Source: DATAOG01 sp963757395 (GTDB taxonomy: Bacteria; Pseudomonadota; Alphaproteobacteria; Geminicoccales; Geminicoccaceae). Taken from it: DNA of 64,000 nt. Both the position numbers and the translations under genes were made by a program. The stretch spans positions 1 through 64,000 of the forward strand of contig CAVWRK010000003.1 in the NCBI GenBank assembly GCA_963757395.1. Direction: 5' to 3'. Under the pieces are notes generated by a model. It was not told the origin of the DNA and did not search any database. It worked only from the letters and a program-made list of their open reading frames with translations. Below are positions 40,019 through 49,289 of this stretch, piece after piece (the stretch's first letter is position 1; every line of letters begins with the position of its first letter).

Positions 40019-42050
40019 ATGGAACGCAGGCTCGCCGCCATTCTCGCCGCGGACGTGGTCGGCTACAGCCGGCTGATGGCGGCCGACGAGGCGGGGACGT
40101 TCGGCGCGTCTGAAGGCGCTCCGGACGGACTTTATCGAGCCCGAGATCGCCGAAGCACCACGGCCGCGATCGTCAAGCTGGTGGGCGACGGCGCGCTGGT
40201 CGAGTTCGCAAGCGTGGTCGACGCGATCGAATGCGCGATCGAGATCCACAAGGCATGGTCGAACGCAATCGGACGTGCCGGAGGACCAGCAGATCTGGTT
40301 CCGCATCGGCATCAATCTCGGCGACATCATCATTGAGGAGGACGACATCCATGGCGACGGCGTCAACGTCGCAGCACGCCGCGAAGCGCTGGCCGAGCCG
40401 AGCGGCATCTGCGTCTCGCGCACCGTGCGCGACCACGTCCAGGACAAGTTGCCGCTCATCGTTCGAGGATCTGGGCGAACGGCAGCTCAAGAACATCCCG
40501 CGGCCCGTCCAGGTATTCCGGTGTAGTCATGGGCGCAGGGGCGACGCGGCGGCAGCGCTAGGAGACGCCAGCGCCGCGCGGCCTGGTCGGGTCGCGGCCG
40601 CCGCTACGGTCATGATGCTCGGCGCGGCAGGCCTGGCTTGGTGGATCAGCGGTCGGCCACCCGCGAGAAGACCGGCCAGCGCTGGCTTCGCGCAGAGGTC
40701 GCATCGCCCACCAGGCGCTCGTTGGATCGAGCTACTCGCGGTCGCGGTGCTGCCGTGGTCAATCTGGCGGTGCTGCCGAGGACGAGTATCTTCGCCGACG
40801 GTCTGACCGAGGAGCATCATCGCCAGACTGTCGCGGCTGCACGATCTCCGTGATCGCCCGCAACTCGACGTGCTGCAATACAAGGCGACCAGCCTGTGAC
40901 GTCCACAGATCGGCCGCGAGCTCGAGCGTCGCTACGATCGTCGAGGGCAGCGTGCGTCGATCGGCCGGCGATCGCTCGCGGGTCACCGCCCAGCTGATCG
41001 ACGTGGCCGAGCCGGCGCACACTTCTGGTCGGAGGACCTACGATCGAGATCTCAGCGCCACCGCCGTGTTCGCCGTCCAGAGCGACGTCACCGAGCAGGT
41101 CGTCGCACGCGATCGCAGAGCACACTCGGGCGCGATTACCGAGGCGACGCAGCTCGAGGAAGTGCGGAACCAGCCGCCTGGATAGCTTGACAACGCCTAG
41201 ACTGTAGTGCGCCTCGATCACGCCTACGACACGAGTGTCGCGAAGCAGGATCTCGACCACGCAGCGCTCGAATGCCTGGAACGGACGATCGAGCGCGAGC
41301 CCAACTATGCGGAAGCCTGCGCTGCTATGGCTTGCCTTCATCTACGATGAGCAGGTCTGGTCTAAGTTCAACCTACGCTCTGGACGAGCGTATCCAAGGC
41401 GAAGGAGTCTGGCTGCGGCTCAGCATGCACTCGACATCGATGCCGAAGACGCGCCGACGCCTACAGACAGTGCTGGCTTTCGGCTGCTATTTTTGGCGAC
41501 GGATCCGCGGATTCGACCTGAGAGCTGTCGAGCGGGCGCTCGAGCTCAATCCCGAATTCCGCGATCACCCAGTGACTGGCATGGCGTGAGACTGGCGCTC
41601 AGGGACGACAGAGGCGATCGGCTTGTGGGCACGCGTAGGAGCTCGATCCGCTGACGCCACATGAAAGCCGATCGCGGCTTAGTCCGAACTCCACCTACCT
41701 TGGTACGATAGCTTCGCGGCATTGATGCACTATTGGACTATCGACGTGGGCTTGAACTTCACGTGCAGGCGCTTCGGCTACGCGTACTGACAAATACGGG
41801 ATGCCGAGGAAGCATGGGTCGACTTGGACCTACGATTTGCGTTCGAAGGCGCGATCTCTGGATCAGCTGGACGATGCGGACGAGAAGGCCCAGGGCGATC
41901 GCTGATACTCCTGGAACTCGAAGAGATAGCGCGCGAGGATACGTGCCCGAACGCGCTAGCCAGGGCCACATGGAGGCTGGTGATCTGAACGGGGCGTTCG
42001 CGTGGATCGACAAGATGCATGGACGCATCCGGCTGATCTTATGAACGCGA
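40019..42050 (+). pseudogene. Decayed adenylate cyclase/TPR protein gene
   Basis: Multiple frames are needed to read this: MERRLAAILAADVVGYSRLM, AIVKLVGDGALVEFASVVDA and ECAIEIHKAWS, then (another frame) IWFRIGINLGDIIIEEDDIH, GDGVNVAARREALAEPSGIC and VSRTVRDHVQDKLPL are the class III cyclase domain; an LERxxKNIPRPVQVFR-type ending follows. Further on VEGSVRR, RVTAQLIDV, YDRDLSA and VFAVQSDVTEQVVA match the TolB-like region, and HAALECLERTIEREPNYAEA the TPR part of these proteins. Stops and shifts accumulate throughout and GC falls in the last kilobase. It lies between ruvA and ruvB, which normally touch, so an insertion or duplication followed by decay is likely. Confidence 0.8.
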
Positions 42051-42198
42051 GCACTCTTCGATGGGCTGCGCGACGGCCGGGGTTCAGGAGATCTCGCGGA
42101 TCGCGTACGAGGACTGAAAGCTCGAGCGCCGCTCGCCCGAGAGCGCTCACTCCGTCGCAAACGTGATTTCCATCAGCGATTCGGGTTAGAACCCTCCC

Positions 42199-43242
42199 AT
42201 GAACGAGCGGTTGGTGAGCCCCGAGGCGGGGGCGGCGGAGGTGGAGCCGTCGCTGCGGCCGCAGCGGCTGGCCGAGTTCATCGGCCAGGCGCCGCTGCGC
42301 GCCAATCTCGGCGTGTTCATCGCGGCCGCGCGGCAGCGCCGCGAGGCGCTGGATCATGTGCTGCTCGCCGGCCCGCCCGGTCTGGGAAAAACCACGCTCG
42401 CCCAGATCATCGCGGCCGAGCTCGGGGTCGGCTTCCGGCTGACCTCGGGGCCGGTGATCCTGCGCGCGGGCGACCTCGCCGCCCAGCTCACCAACCTGCA
42501 GCCGCGCGACGTCCTGTTCATCGACGAGATCCACCGCCTCAGCCCGGCGGTCGAAGAGATCCTCTACCCGGCGCTGGAAGAATTCCAGCTCGACCTGATG
42601 ATCGGCGAGGGCCCGGCCGCGCGCTCGATCCGGATCGATCTTTCGCCGTTTACCCTGATCGGGGCGACCACGCGCACGGGCCTGCTGACCACGCCGCTGC
42701 GCGATCGCTTCGGGATCCTCTCGCGCCTCAACTTCTACGACCACGACGAGCTCGAGCAGATCGTGACCCGCGGCGCCGCGATCTTCGGCCTCGGCCTGAC
42801 CGCCAGCGGCGCGGCCGAGATCGCCCGCCGGGCGCGCGGCACGCCCAGGGTCGCGATGCGCCTGTTGCGCCGGGTGCGCGACTTCGCCCTGGTCGCCGAG
42901 CGCGCCGAGGTCGACGCCAAGCTCGCCGACCAGGCGCTGACCCGCCTCGAGGTCGACCAGCTCGGCCTCGACGCCCTCGACCGGCGCTACCTCGGCTGCA
43001 TCGCCAGGAACTACGGCGGCGGCCCGGTCGGCGCCGACACGCTGGCGGCAGCACTCTCCGAGCAGCGCGACACGCTCGAGGAGGTGGTCGAGCCGTTCCT
43101 GCTGCAGCAGGGTCTGCTGCAGCGGACCCCGCGCGGCCGCCTGCTCACCCGCCTCGCCTGGCAGCACCTCCGGCTCGAGCCGCCGCCGGGTCAGGACGCC
43201 CAGGCCGGACTGTTCGATGGCCCCGACGGGTCCGATTCCTGA
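42199..43242 (+). CDS. ruvB: Holliday junction branch migration helicase RuvB
   Basis: AAA+ motor of RuvAB, 347 residues. Walker A GPPGLGKTT (58-66), Walker B LFIDEIHRLSPAVEEILYPA, sensor GATTRTGLLTTPLRDRFG and the arginine-finger region are intact, and the C-terminal winged helix has YLGCIARNYGGGPVG and PFLLQQGLLQRTPRGRLLT. The N-terminal region (RLVSPEAGAAEVEPSLRPQR) is ordinary. It starts at ATG 42199 and its 3' end overlaps the ybgC start. It lacks its usual neighbour ruvA by about 2.3 kb because of the decayed cyclase gene. Confidence 0.94.
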   Translation: MNERLVSPEAGAAEVEPSLRPQRLAEFIGQAPLRANLGVFIAAARQRREALDHVLLAGPPGLGKTTLAQIIAAELGVGFRLTSGPVILRAGDLAAQLTNLQPRDVLFIDEIHRLSPAVEEILYPALEEFQLDLMIGEGPAARSIRIDLSPFTLIGATTRTGLLTTPLRDRFGILSRLNFYDHDELEQIVTRGAAIFGLGLTASGAAEIARRARGTPRVAMRLLRRVRDFALVAERAEVDAKLADQALTRLEVDQLGLDALDRRYLGCIARNYGGGPVGADTLAAALSEQRDTLEEVVEPFLLQQGLLQRTPRGRLLTRLAWQHLRLEPPPGQDAQAGLFDGPDGSDS

Positions 43243-43684
43243 GACCGGCCGGATCGAGGGCGGCGTCCATCGCCTGCCGGTCCGGGTCTACTACGAGGAC
43301 ACCGATGCCGGCGGCATCGTCTACCACGCCAACCACCTGAAGTTCGCCGAGCGGGCGCGGACCGAGATGCTGCGCTGCCTGGGGCTCGACCACGGCACGC
43401 TGCGCGAGCGCTTCGGCCTCGCGTTCGCGGTCCGCCGCTGCCTGGCCGACTACCGCGCCACGGCGCACCTCGACGATGGCCTCGTGATCGAGACCCGGCT
43501 GGTCCGCCAGGGCGGGGCCTCGCTCGACCTCGAGCAGCGCGTGACCCGCGCCGGCCGGCTGCTGGTGCGCCTGGAGCTGCGCCTCGCCCTGGTCTCCGCC
43601 GGGATGCGCGTCGCCCGCCTGCCGGCCGAGCTGCTCGGCGCCCTCGCCCCGCTCGCCGCGCGCCCGCTCAGGCATCGTGCTTGA
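43217..43684 (+). CDS. ybgC: Tol-Pal-associated acyl-CoA thioesterase
   Basis: A 155-residue hot-dog-fold thioesterase with the YbgC motif VYYEDTDAGGIVYHANHLKF (catalytic Asp in EDTDAGG, then YHANYL-like), followed by ERARTEMLRCLGL. YbgC hydrolyses short-chain acyl-CoA and is linked by genomic context to the Tol-Pal system. The start ATG lies inside ruvB (26-base overlap). It ends about 150 bases before tolQ. Confidence 0.9.
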   Translation: MAPTGPIPETGRIEGGVHRLPVRVYYEDTDAGGIVYHANHLKFAERARTEMLRCLGLDHGTLRERFGLAFAVRRCLADYRATAHLDDGLVIETRLVRQGGASLDLEQRVTRAGRLLVRLELRLALVSAGMRVARLPAELLGALAPLAARPLRHRA

Positions 43685-43833
43685 CAGCGCGAATCGAAGC
43701 GGCTTTCTGCTGCCGCGAACGGCTCCTCCGGCGTCCGGGCGACGACGATCGTTGGTCGTGGCCTCCGCATTACCTATCTGATAGCGCAACCCCGGACCGT
43801 CGGGCGGCCGTGGCTCAGACATAGGATTGCGCG

Positions 43834-44577
43834 ATGGAAGACAACGCCGTCACCGCGCTGCGTCTCGCTGGCGACCAGGCGGTCGGCTTTGGCCTGTGGT
43901 CGCTGGTCAGCCAGGCGGACCCGGTGGTCAAGGTGGTTTTGGCCATCCTGGTGCTGGCCTCGATCTGGTCCTGGACCGTGATCTTCGACAAGACCTTCCG
44001 GCTCGGGCGCCTGCGCCGCAAGGCGCGCGCCTTCGAGCGCGCCTTCTGGTCGGGCGCAGCGCTCGACGATCTGTACCGGCGCCTCGGCCGCGAGGCCGAC
44101 CACCCGATGGCGATGCTGTTCGCCGCCGCGATGGAGGAATGGCGCGATTCGCCGCGCCCGCCGGCCGGCTCGCGGGCGCTGCTGGAGCGGATCGGCAAGG
44201 TCATGACGCTGACCCTCGACCGCGAGCTCGAGGTCCTCGAGCGCTATCTGAGCTCGCTCGCGACGATCGGCTCGACCGCCCCCTTCGTCGGCCTGTTCGG
44301 CACCGTCTGGGGCATCATGAACAGCTTCCAGTCGATCGCGCTGGCCAAGAACACGACGCTCGCCGTGGTCGCGCCGGGGATCGCCGAGGCCCTGCTCGCG
44401 ACCGCGCTCGGCCTGATCGCCGCGATCCCGGCGGTGGTCGCCTACAACAAATTGTCCGGCGACTTCGAGCGCTACGCCAACCGGGTCACGAGCTTCGCCG
44501 ACGAGTTCACCGTGGTCCTGTCCCGCGAGCTGGAGAGCGGCCGCACGCCGGGACTGGACAGCAGCCGCGCGGCCTGA
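43834..44577 (+). CDS. tolQ: Tol-Pal system proton channel TolQ
   Basis: Inner-membrane protein of 247 residues with three hydrophobic segments: VVKVVLAILVLASIWSWTVI (near 30), and two near 140-190 (STAPFVGLFGTVWGIMNSF; VVAPGIAEALLATALGLIAA). This is the TolQ/ExbB/MotA fold; the conserved Thr/Gly-rich stretches are present. With TolR it uses the proton gradient to energise TolA, for outer-membrane constriction at division. It is the first of tolQ-tolR-tolA-tolB-pal-cpoB. Confidence 0.93.
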   Translation: MEDNAVTALRLAGDQAVGFGLWSLVSQADPVVKVVLAILVLASIWSWTVIFDKTFRLGRLRRKARAFERAFWSGAALDDLYRRLGREADHPMAMLFAAAMEEWRDSPRPPAGSRALLERIGKVMTLTLDRELEVLERYLSSLATIGSTAPFVGLFGTVWGIMNSFQSIALAKNTTLAVVAPGIAEALLATALGLIAAIPAVVAYNKLSGDFERYANRVTSFADEFTVVLSRELESGRTPGLDSSRAA

Positions 44578-44612
44578 CGCCCCATGCCTGACCGCCATGC
44601 AGGTGTAGTCCC

Positions 44613-45059
44613 ATGCCGATGAGCAATCCGGACGAAGCCCCGCAGCGGCTCTCGCGCCGGCATCGCCGACCGCCGATGGCGGCGATCAACGTCACGCCCT
44701 TCGTCGACGTGATGCTGGTGCTGCTGATCGTGTTCATGGTCACCGCCCCGTTGCTGACCGTCGGCGTCACGGTCGACCTGCCCAAGACCACCAGCTCGCC
44801 GCTGCCGGGCCAGGACGAGCCGCTGAGCGTGACCGTCGACCACGACGGCAAGGTCTATCTCCAGGACAGCCCGCTCACGGTCGAGGAGCTCGGCCCCAGG
44901 CTGCGCGCGATCAGCGAGCGCAAGCCCGACGCCCGGGTCTTCGTGCGCGGCGACAAGGTGATCGACTACGGCCGGGTCATGGAGGTGGTCGGCGCGATCC
45001 ACGCCGCCGGCTTCAGCAAGGTCGCGCTGGTGACCGAGTTCGATGAGAAGACGCCTTGA
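44613..45059 (+). CDS. tolR: Tol-Pal system protein TolR
   Basis: A 148-residue ExbD/TolR protein: short cytoplasmic N-terminus, one membrane segment INVTPFVDVMLVLLIVFMVT (about 25-44) that contains the proton-handling Asp32, then a periplasmic domain with GVTVDLPKT and SVTVDHDGKVYLQDSPL. TolR works with TolQ as the stator. It follows tolQ by about 35 bases; there is a 54-base gap to tolA. Confidence 0.93.
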   Translation: MPMSNPDEAPQRLSRRHRRPPMAAINVTPFVDVMLVLLIVFMVTAPLLTVGVTVDLPKTTSSPLPGQDEPLSVTVDHDGKVYLQDSPLTVEELGPRLRAISERKPDARVFVRGDKVIDYGRVMEVVGAIHAAGFSKVALVTEFDEKTP

Positions 45060-45113
45060 GGCCAGGCCGGATGCCGCGGTGGTCGCGCGCGTGACCCGGC
45101 GGGTCTGAGAGCG

Positions 45114-46265
45114 ATGGGCCGGGCGTGGCTGTTCTCCTCCCTGCTGCACGTGGCGCTGGCCGCGCTCCTGTACTTCGGCCTGCCGAGCCTGAGCCGGCCG
45201 CCGCCGGCGATGGAGCAGGCGATCACGGTCGAGCTGGTCAACGAGGCGCCGGAGGCCGAGGCAAAGCCGCCGGCGCCGGCGCCGGCGACGACCGCGCCGA
45301 CTCCGGCGCGCGCCGCGGCCAGCCCGAATCCGACCCCGACCCCGCCGCCCGAGCCGAAGGTCGAGCCCCAGCCGGCGCCGCCACCCCAGCAGGCCGAGGT
45401 ACCGCCCCCGCCCGAGCCAGCGCCGCCGCCGCCCCACGAGCCGGAACCGCCCGCCAAGCCCGACGTGGCCGCGGTCCAGCCCCCGCCCGAGCCGGAACCG
45501 GCACCGCCGCCGCCCCACGAGCCCGAGCCGCCCAAGCCCGACGTGGCCAAGGCCGAGCCGCCGCCGCCGCCCCCGCCCGTCGTGGAGCCGCCGCCCGAGG
45601 TGCAGCCCAAGCCGGAGCCGGAACCGGCCCCCAAGCCGGAGGTCGCCCTGGTCCAGCCGGAACCCGCCAAGCCCGAGCCACCGCCGGCGCCGCAACCGCC
45701 GGCGCCCCAATCGCCGGCGCCGAGACCGCTGCTGAAGCCGGCGCCGCCCAAGGTCGCCGAGGCGACCCCGCCGCCCGTGCCGCCACCGTCGACGCAAAAG
45801 CCAGCGCCGGCGCCGCCCCAGGAGGACGCCTTCGCGGCGCTCCTCAAGAGCGTCGAGCAGCTGGACCGGCGGGTCGAGAGCGACACCACCCAGACCGGTC
45901 CCGGGCGCGGCGCGGCGACCACCGGGCAGGCGCGCAACGCGCTCGGCGAGGCCCAGCTCAGCTTCAGCGAGGTCGACGCGCTCCGTCGCCAGATCGGCCA
46001 TTGCTGGACCCTGCCGGTCGGGGTCGAGGGCATCGACGACATGGTGGTCCAGCTGCGCATCCAGGTCCGGCCGGATCGGACGGTGCAAAACGTCACGATC
46101 GAGGATCAGGGGCGGCTCGGCCGGGATCCCACCTTCCGGGCGGTGGCCGAGAGCGCGCGCCGCGCTGTTGACAAATGCAGCCCACTCATTCTACCGCCGG
46201 GGAAGTACGCCATATGGCGCGACATCAACTTGAACTTCCGCCCCCAGGACGCGATCAACGGTTGA
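45114..46265 (+). CDS. tolA: Tol-Pal system protein TolA
   Basis: A 383-residue TolA. It starts with a short cytoplasmic end and one membrane anchor (AWLFSSLLHVALAALLYFG), then a long periplasmic linker (about 60-240) that is Pro-rich rather than the Ala/Lys helix seen in E. coli, with a duplicated block (PPPPHEPEP...KPDVA appears twice). The C-terminal domain (RRQIGHCWTLPVGVEGIDDM, VVQLRIQVRPDRTVQNV, FRAVAESARRAVDKCSPLIL) binds TolB and Pal. Its stop overlaps the tolB start (TGATG). TolA connects the inner-membrane motor to the outer membrane. Confidence 0.9.
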   Translation: MGRAWLFSSLLHVALAALLYFGLPSLSRPPPAMEQAITVELVNEAPEAEAKPPAPAPATTAPTPARAAASPNPTPTPPPEPKVEPQPAPPPQQAEVPPPPEPAPPPPHEPEPPAKPDVAAVQPPPEPEPAPPPPHEPEPPKPDVAKAEPPPPPPPVVEPPPEVQPKPEPEPAPKPEVALVQPEPAKPEPPPAPQPPAPQSPAPRPLLKPAPPKVAEATPPPVPPPSTQKPAPAPPQEDAFAALLKSVEQLDRRVESDTTQTGPGRGAATTGQARNALGEAQLSFSEVDALRRQIGHCWTLPVGVEGIDDMVVQLRIQVRPDRTVQNVTIEDQGRLGRDPTFRAVAESARRAVDKCSPLILPPGKYAIWRDINLNFRPQDAING

Positions 46266-47626
46266 TGCCCCGAATGCCCTGGAATGCGCTCGTCCGTCTG
46301 AGTTGCCCGATCCCGGGTCGCCCGATCCTGGGCTGCCTGCTGTTGTGCGGCCTGGTCCTGCTGCCGGCGCCGGCGCGCGCCGTGCTCGAGCTCGACATCA
46401 CCTCGGGCATCGTCGAGCCGCTGCCGATCGCGATCAGCGAGCTGTACGGCGCGACCGCGCAAGCGCAGCAGCGCGGCCGCGACATCGCCGACGTCGTCAG
46501 CGCCGACCTCGCGCGCTCGGGGCTGTTCCGCCCGATCGATCCGCGCGCGTTCATCCAGTCGCCCGAACAGCTGCGCGGCCTGCCGCGGTTCGCCGACTGG
46601 CGCCAGATCAATGCCCAGGCGCTGGTCACCGGCACCGTCGACGGCGGCGAGGCGGGCGGCAACCTCGCGGTCGAGTTCCGGCTCTGGGACGTGTTCGCGG
46701 GCGTCCAGATGCGCGGCCTGCGCTTTGCCACCACGACCGACAACTGGCGGCGCGTGGCGCATCAGATCGCCGATGCGGTGTATGAGCGGATCACCGGCGA
46801 GGGCGGCTATTTCGACACCCGGATCGTCTACATCAGCGAGAGCGGCCCGGCGACCGACCGCGTCAAGCGCGTGGCGATCATGGACCAGGACGGCGCCAAC
46901 CATCGCTTCCTGACCGACGGTGCCGATCTGGTCCTGACCCCGCGCTTTCGCCCCGATGCCAAGCGCGTCGCCTTCATGACCTACCGGGGCCGCGTGCCGC
47001 AGGTCTACGAGCTCGACCTGGCGAGCGGTCGGCAACAGAAGCTCGGCGATTTCAGCGGCATGACGTTCGCGCCACACTTCAGCCCCGACGGCCGCCTGGT
47101 CGTGATGTCGCTCGCCGAGCACGGCAATTCCGACATCTACAGCCTCAACCTCGAGACCCACGAGCAGCGGCAGCTGACCAGCCACCCGGCGATCGACACC
47201 TCGCCGTCCTTCGCCCCCGACGGCCGGCGCCTGGTGTTCAACTCGGATCGCGCCGGCACGCCCCAGCTCTACGTCATGAACATCGACGGCAGCGGCGTCC
47301 AACGGATCAGCTTCGGCGCCGGCCGCTACGGCAGCCCGGCCTGGTCGCCGCGCGGCGACCTGATCGCCTTCACCAAGATCCAGGGCGGCCTGTTCCACAT
47401 TGGCGTGATGCGCCCGGACGGCAGCGACGAGCGCCTGCTGACCCAGAGCACGCAGGACGAGAGCCCGACCTGGTCGCCCAACGGCCGGGTGATCCTGTTC
47501 TCGCGCGAAGACTACCGGACCGATCACACGCGTCTGTTCAGCGTCGACGTGACCGGCTACAACGAGCGCGAGGTGCCGACCCCGCTCGACGCCTCGGATC
47601 CCGACTGGTCGAACCTGGTGCCCTGA
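46265..47626 (+). CDS. tolB: Tol-Pal system beta-propeller protein TolB
   Basis: Periplasmic protein of 453 residues starting at ATG 46265, which overlaps the tolA stop; the signal peptide (ILGCLLLCGLVLLPAPARA) ends before VLELDITSG, giving the mature N-terminus. An N-terminal alpha/beta domain (IDPRAFIQSPEQLRG, QINAQALVTGTVDGG) is followed by a six-blade propeller with repeats such as FAPHFSPDGRLVVMSLAEHG, DTSPSFAPDGRRLVFNSDRA, GSPAWSPRGDLIAFTK and ESPTWSPNGRVILFSRED. TolB shuttles between TolA and Pal. Confidence 0.94.
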   Translation: MPRMPWNALVRLSCPIPGRPILGCLLLCGLVLLPAPARAVLELDITSGIVEPLPIAISELYGATAQAQQRGRDIADVVSADLARSGLFRPIDPRAFIQSPEQLRGLPRFADWRQINAQALVTGTVDGGEAGGNLAVEFRLWDVFAGVQMRGLRFATTTDNWRRVAHQIADAVYERITGEGGYFDTRIVYISESGPATDRVKRVAIMDQDGANHRFLTDGADLVLTPRFRPDAKRVAFMTYRGRVPQVYELDLASGRQQKLGDFSGMTFAPHFSPDGRLVVMSLAEHGNSDIYSLNLETHEQRQLTSHPAIDTSPSFAPDGRRLVFNSDRAGTPQLYVMNIDGSGVQRISFGAGRYGSPAWSPRGDLIAFTKIQGGLFHIGVMRPDGSDERLLTQSTQDESPTWSPNGRVILFSREDYRTDHTRLFSVDVTGYNEREVPTPLDASDPDWSNLVP

Positions 47627-47808
47627 GCGACGCCGATCCGAGCGACGGAATTGATCTCGCGGTCGATCAAACTTAGGATGCCCATGGTGTCGCATGCGAT
47701 CGCCGTCGCGGCCCAGGATCGTGGCGGGTCAGGTTCGGCGCCGTCCCCACCGTCCAACGCGGCCGGCCGCTTGGCGACATCCGGCCGGTTGGCGACATGG
47801 AGCCTTCG

Positions 47809-48363
47809 ATGATCGCAACCGTACTTCGGACATGCGCCGTCTTCGGGATGTGCGCCGCGTTGGCGTGGCTGGCCGGTTGCACGTCGGCACCCGACGAGAT
47901 GCCGCCTTCCGGCAGCGCCAACGGCGCCGAAGGTGCCGGGGCGGCCGGCGGCGGGGGGGCCGGCATCGCGAGTTCGGAGCTCCAGGGGCAGCCGCAGCCG
48001 GGCACCCAGCAGGACCTCGAGGTCACCGTCGGCGATCGCGTGTTCTTCGACTACGACAGCTCGGTGCTGAGTCCGACCGCGACTCAGACCCTGGACCGTC
48101 AGGGCGGCTGGCTGAAGCAGTATCCGAACGTGATCGTCACCATCGAGGGTCACGCCGACGAGCGCGGCACTCGCGAGTACAACCTGGCGCTCGGCGATCG
48201 CCGCGCCAATGCGGTCAAGAGCTACCTGGTCGCGCTCCAGGTCGAGCCCGATCGCATCCTGACCATCTCCTACGGCGAGGAGCGGCCGGTCGACCCTGGC
48301 CATGACGACGCGGCATGGGCCAAGAACCGGCGCGCCGTCACCGTCGTCACCACCACCAACTGA
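47809..48363 (+). CDS. pal: Peptidoglycan-associated lipoprotein Pal
   Basis: Outer-membrane lipoprotein of 184 residues from ATG 47809, chosen over the ATG at 47797 because a GGAG stands 6 bases ahead of it. The lipobox is LAGC (Cys24); a Gly-rich linker follows, then an OmpA-like peptidoglycan-binding domain with VFFDYDSSVLSPTATQTL, VTIEGHADERGTREYNLALG and NAVKSYLVALQVEPDRI. It anchors the outer membrane to the wall and binds TolB. Its stop overlaps the cpoB start (TGATG). Confidence 0.94.
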   Translation: MIATVLRTCAVFGMCAALAWLAGCTSAPDEMPPSGSANGAEGAGAAGGGGAGIASSELQGQPQPGTQQDLEVTVGDRVFFDYDSSVLSPTATQTLDRQGGWLKQYPNVIVTIEGHADERGTREYNLALGDRRANAVKSYLVALQVEPDRILTISYGEERPVDPGHDDAAWAKNRRAVTVVTTTN

Positions 48364-49289
48364 TGCCCAAGCCGCGCCCGATCGCCGGTCGACGAACCGC
48401 TCTTCGGGCCGGCGCCGCGCTCGTTCTGCTGGCCGGCGTTATGAGCCTGCCGGCGCGCGCCGAGCTGCCGGCGCTGTCGGGCGAGATCGCGGCGCTGCGC
48501 GTCCAGCTGGCGGACTTGCGACGGGTCGAGCCGGCGCAGGCGACCGATCCCGGGCGGATGGCGCAGTACGAGGTCCGGCTCGGGCAGCTCGAGGAGGAGC
48601 TGCGCCGGCTGACCGGCCGGATCGAGCAGCTGGAGCACGACCAGCAGACCCTCGAGGGCCGGTTCGACCAGCTGATCGGCGATCTGGACCAGCGCCTCCG
48701 GTCGGTGGAGCAGGGCACGCCCGCCGGCGCGCCGCTGGCCGCCGTCGCCCCGACCCCCGCGGCCCGCCCGGCGACCGCACCGCCGGCGGCCAACCTCGGG
48801 GCTCCCCCCCAGGACCTCGGACAGATTCCGAAGAGCGCGGTGCTCGCCCTGCCGCGGCCGGCGCCGCCCGCGGTCACGCCGCCGCCGACCGCTACCGAGC
48901 TGCCCGCTCAGCAGCAGTACGATTCGGCGATGGAGCTGCTGCGCGCCGGCGATTACGCGGCTGCGGAGGGCGGGCTGCAGCGGTTCCTGGACCAGAGCCC
49001 GAACCACCCGCTCGCCGCCAACGCCGCCTACTGGCTGGCCGAGACCTACTACGTGCGCAAGAACTATGCCGCCGCCGCCGCCGCCTTCGCCCGCAACTAC
49101 CGCACCTATGGCAAGACCGCCCCAAAGGCGCCCGACAACCTCCTGAAGCTCGGGATGTCGCTCGAGGGCCTGGGCGAGAAGGAGAAGGCCTGCCTGTCCT
49201 ACACCGAGCTGGCCAAGGCGTTTCCCGACGCGCCCGCCCACATCCAGGAGGCCGTGGCTCGCGAGCGGGCGCGCGCCGAGTGTGCCTGA
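48363..49289 (+). CDS. cpoB: Cell division coordinator CpoB (YbgF)
   Basis: A 308-residue periplasmic protein: signal peptide (LRAGAALVLLAGVMSLPARA), a coiled-coil segment (VRLGQLEEELRRLTGRIEQL, EHDQQTLEGRFDQLIGDL) that trimerises YbgF, a Pro-rich linker, and C-terminal TPR repeats (YDSAMELLRAGDYAAAEGGL, YWLAETYYVRKNYAAAAAAF, DNLLKLGMSLEGLGEKEKAC). CpoB couples Tol to PBP1B in E. coli. It begins in the pal stop and overlaps the tilS start by about 8 bases. Confidence 0.92.
   Translation: MPKPRPIAGRRTALRAGAALVLLAGVMSLPARAELPALSGEIAALRVQLADLRRVEPAQATDPGRMAQYEVRLGQLEEELRRLTGRIEQLEHDQQTLEGRFDQLIGDLDQRLRSVEQGTPAGAPLAAVAPTPAARPATAPPAANLGAPPQDLGQIPKSAVLALPRPAPPAVTPPPTATELPAQQQYDSAMELLRAGDYAAAEGGLQRFLDQSPNHPLAANAAYWLAETYYVRKNYAAAAAAFARNYRTYGKTAPKAPDNLLKLGMSLEGLGEKEKACLSYTELAKAFPDAPAHIQEAVARERARAECA

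Noticed and set aside
45100..46100. Antisense Gly/Arg-rich frames at tolA
   Set aside because: Caused by the proline-rich linker; no support.
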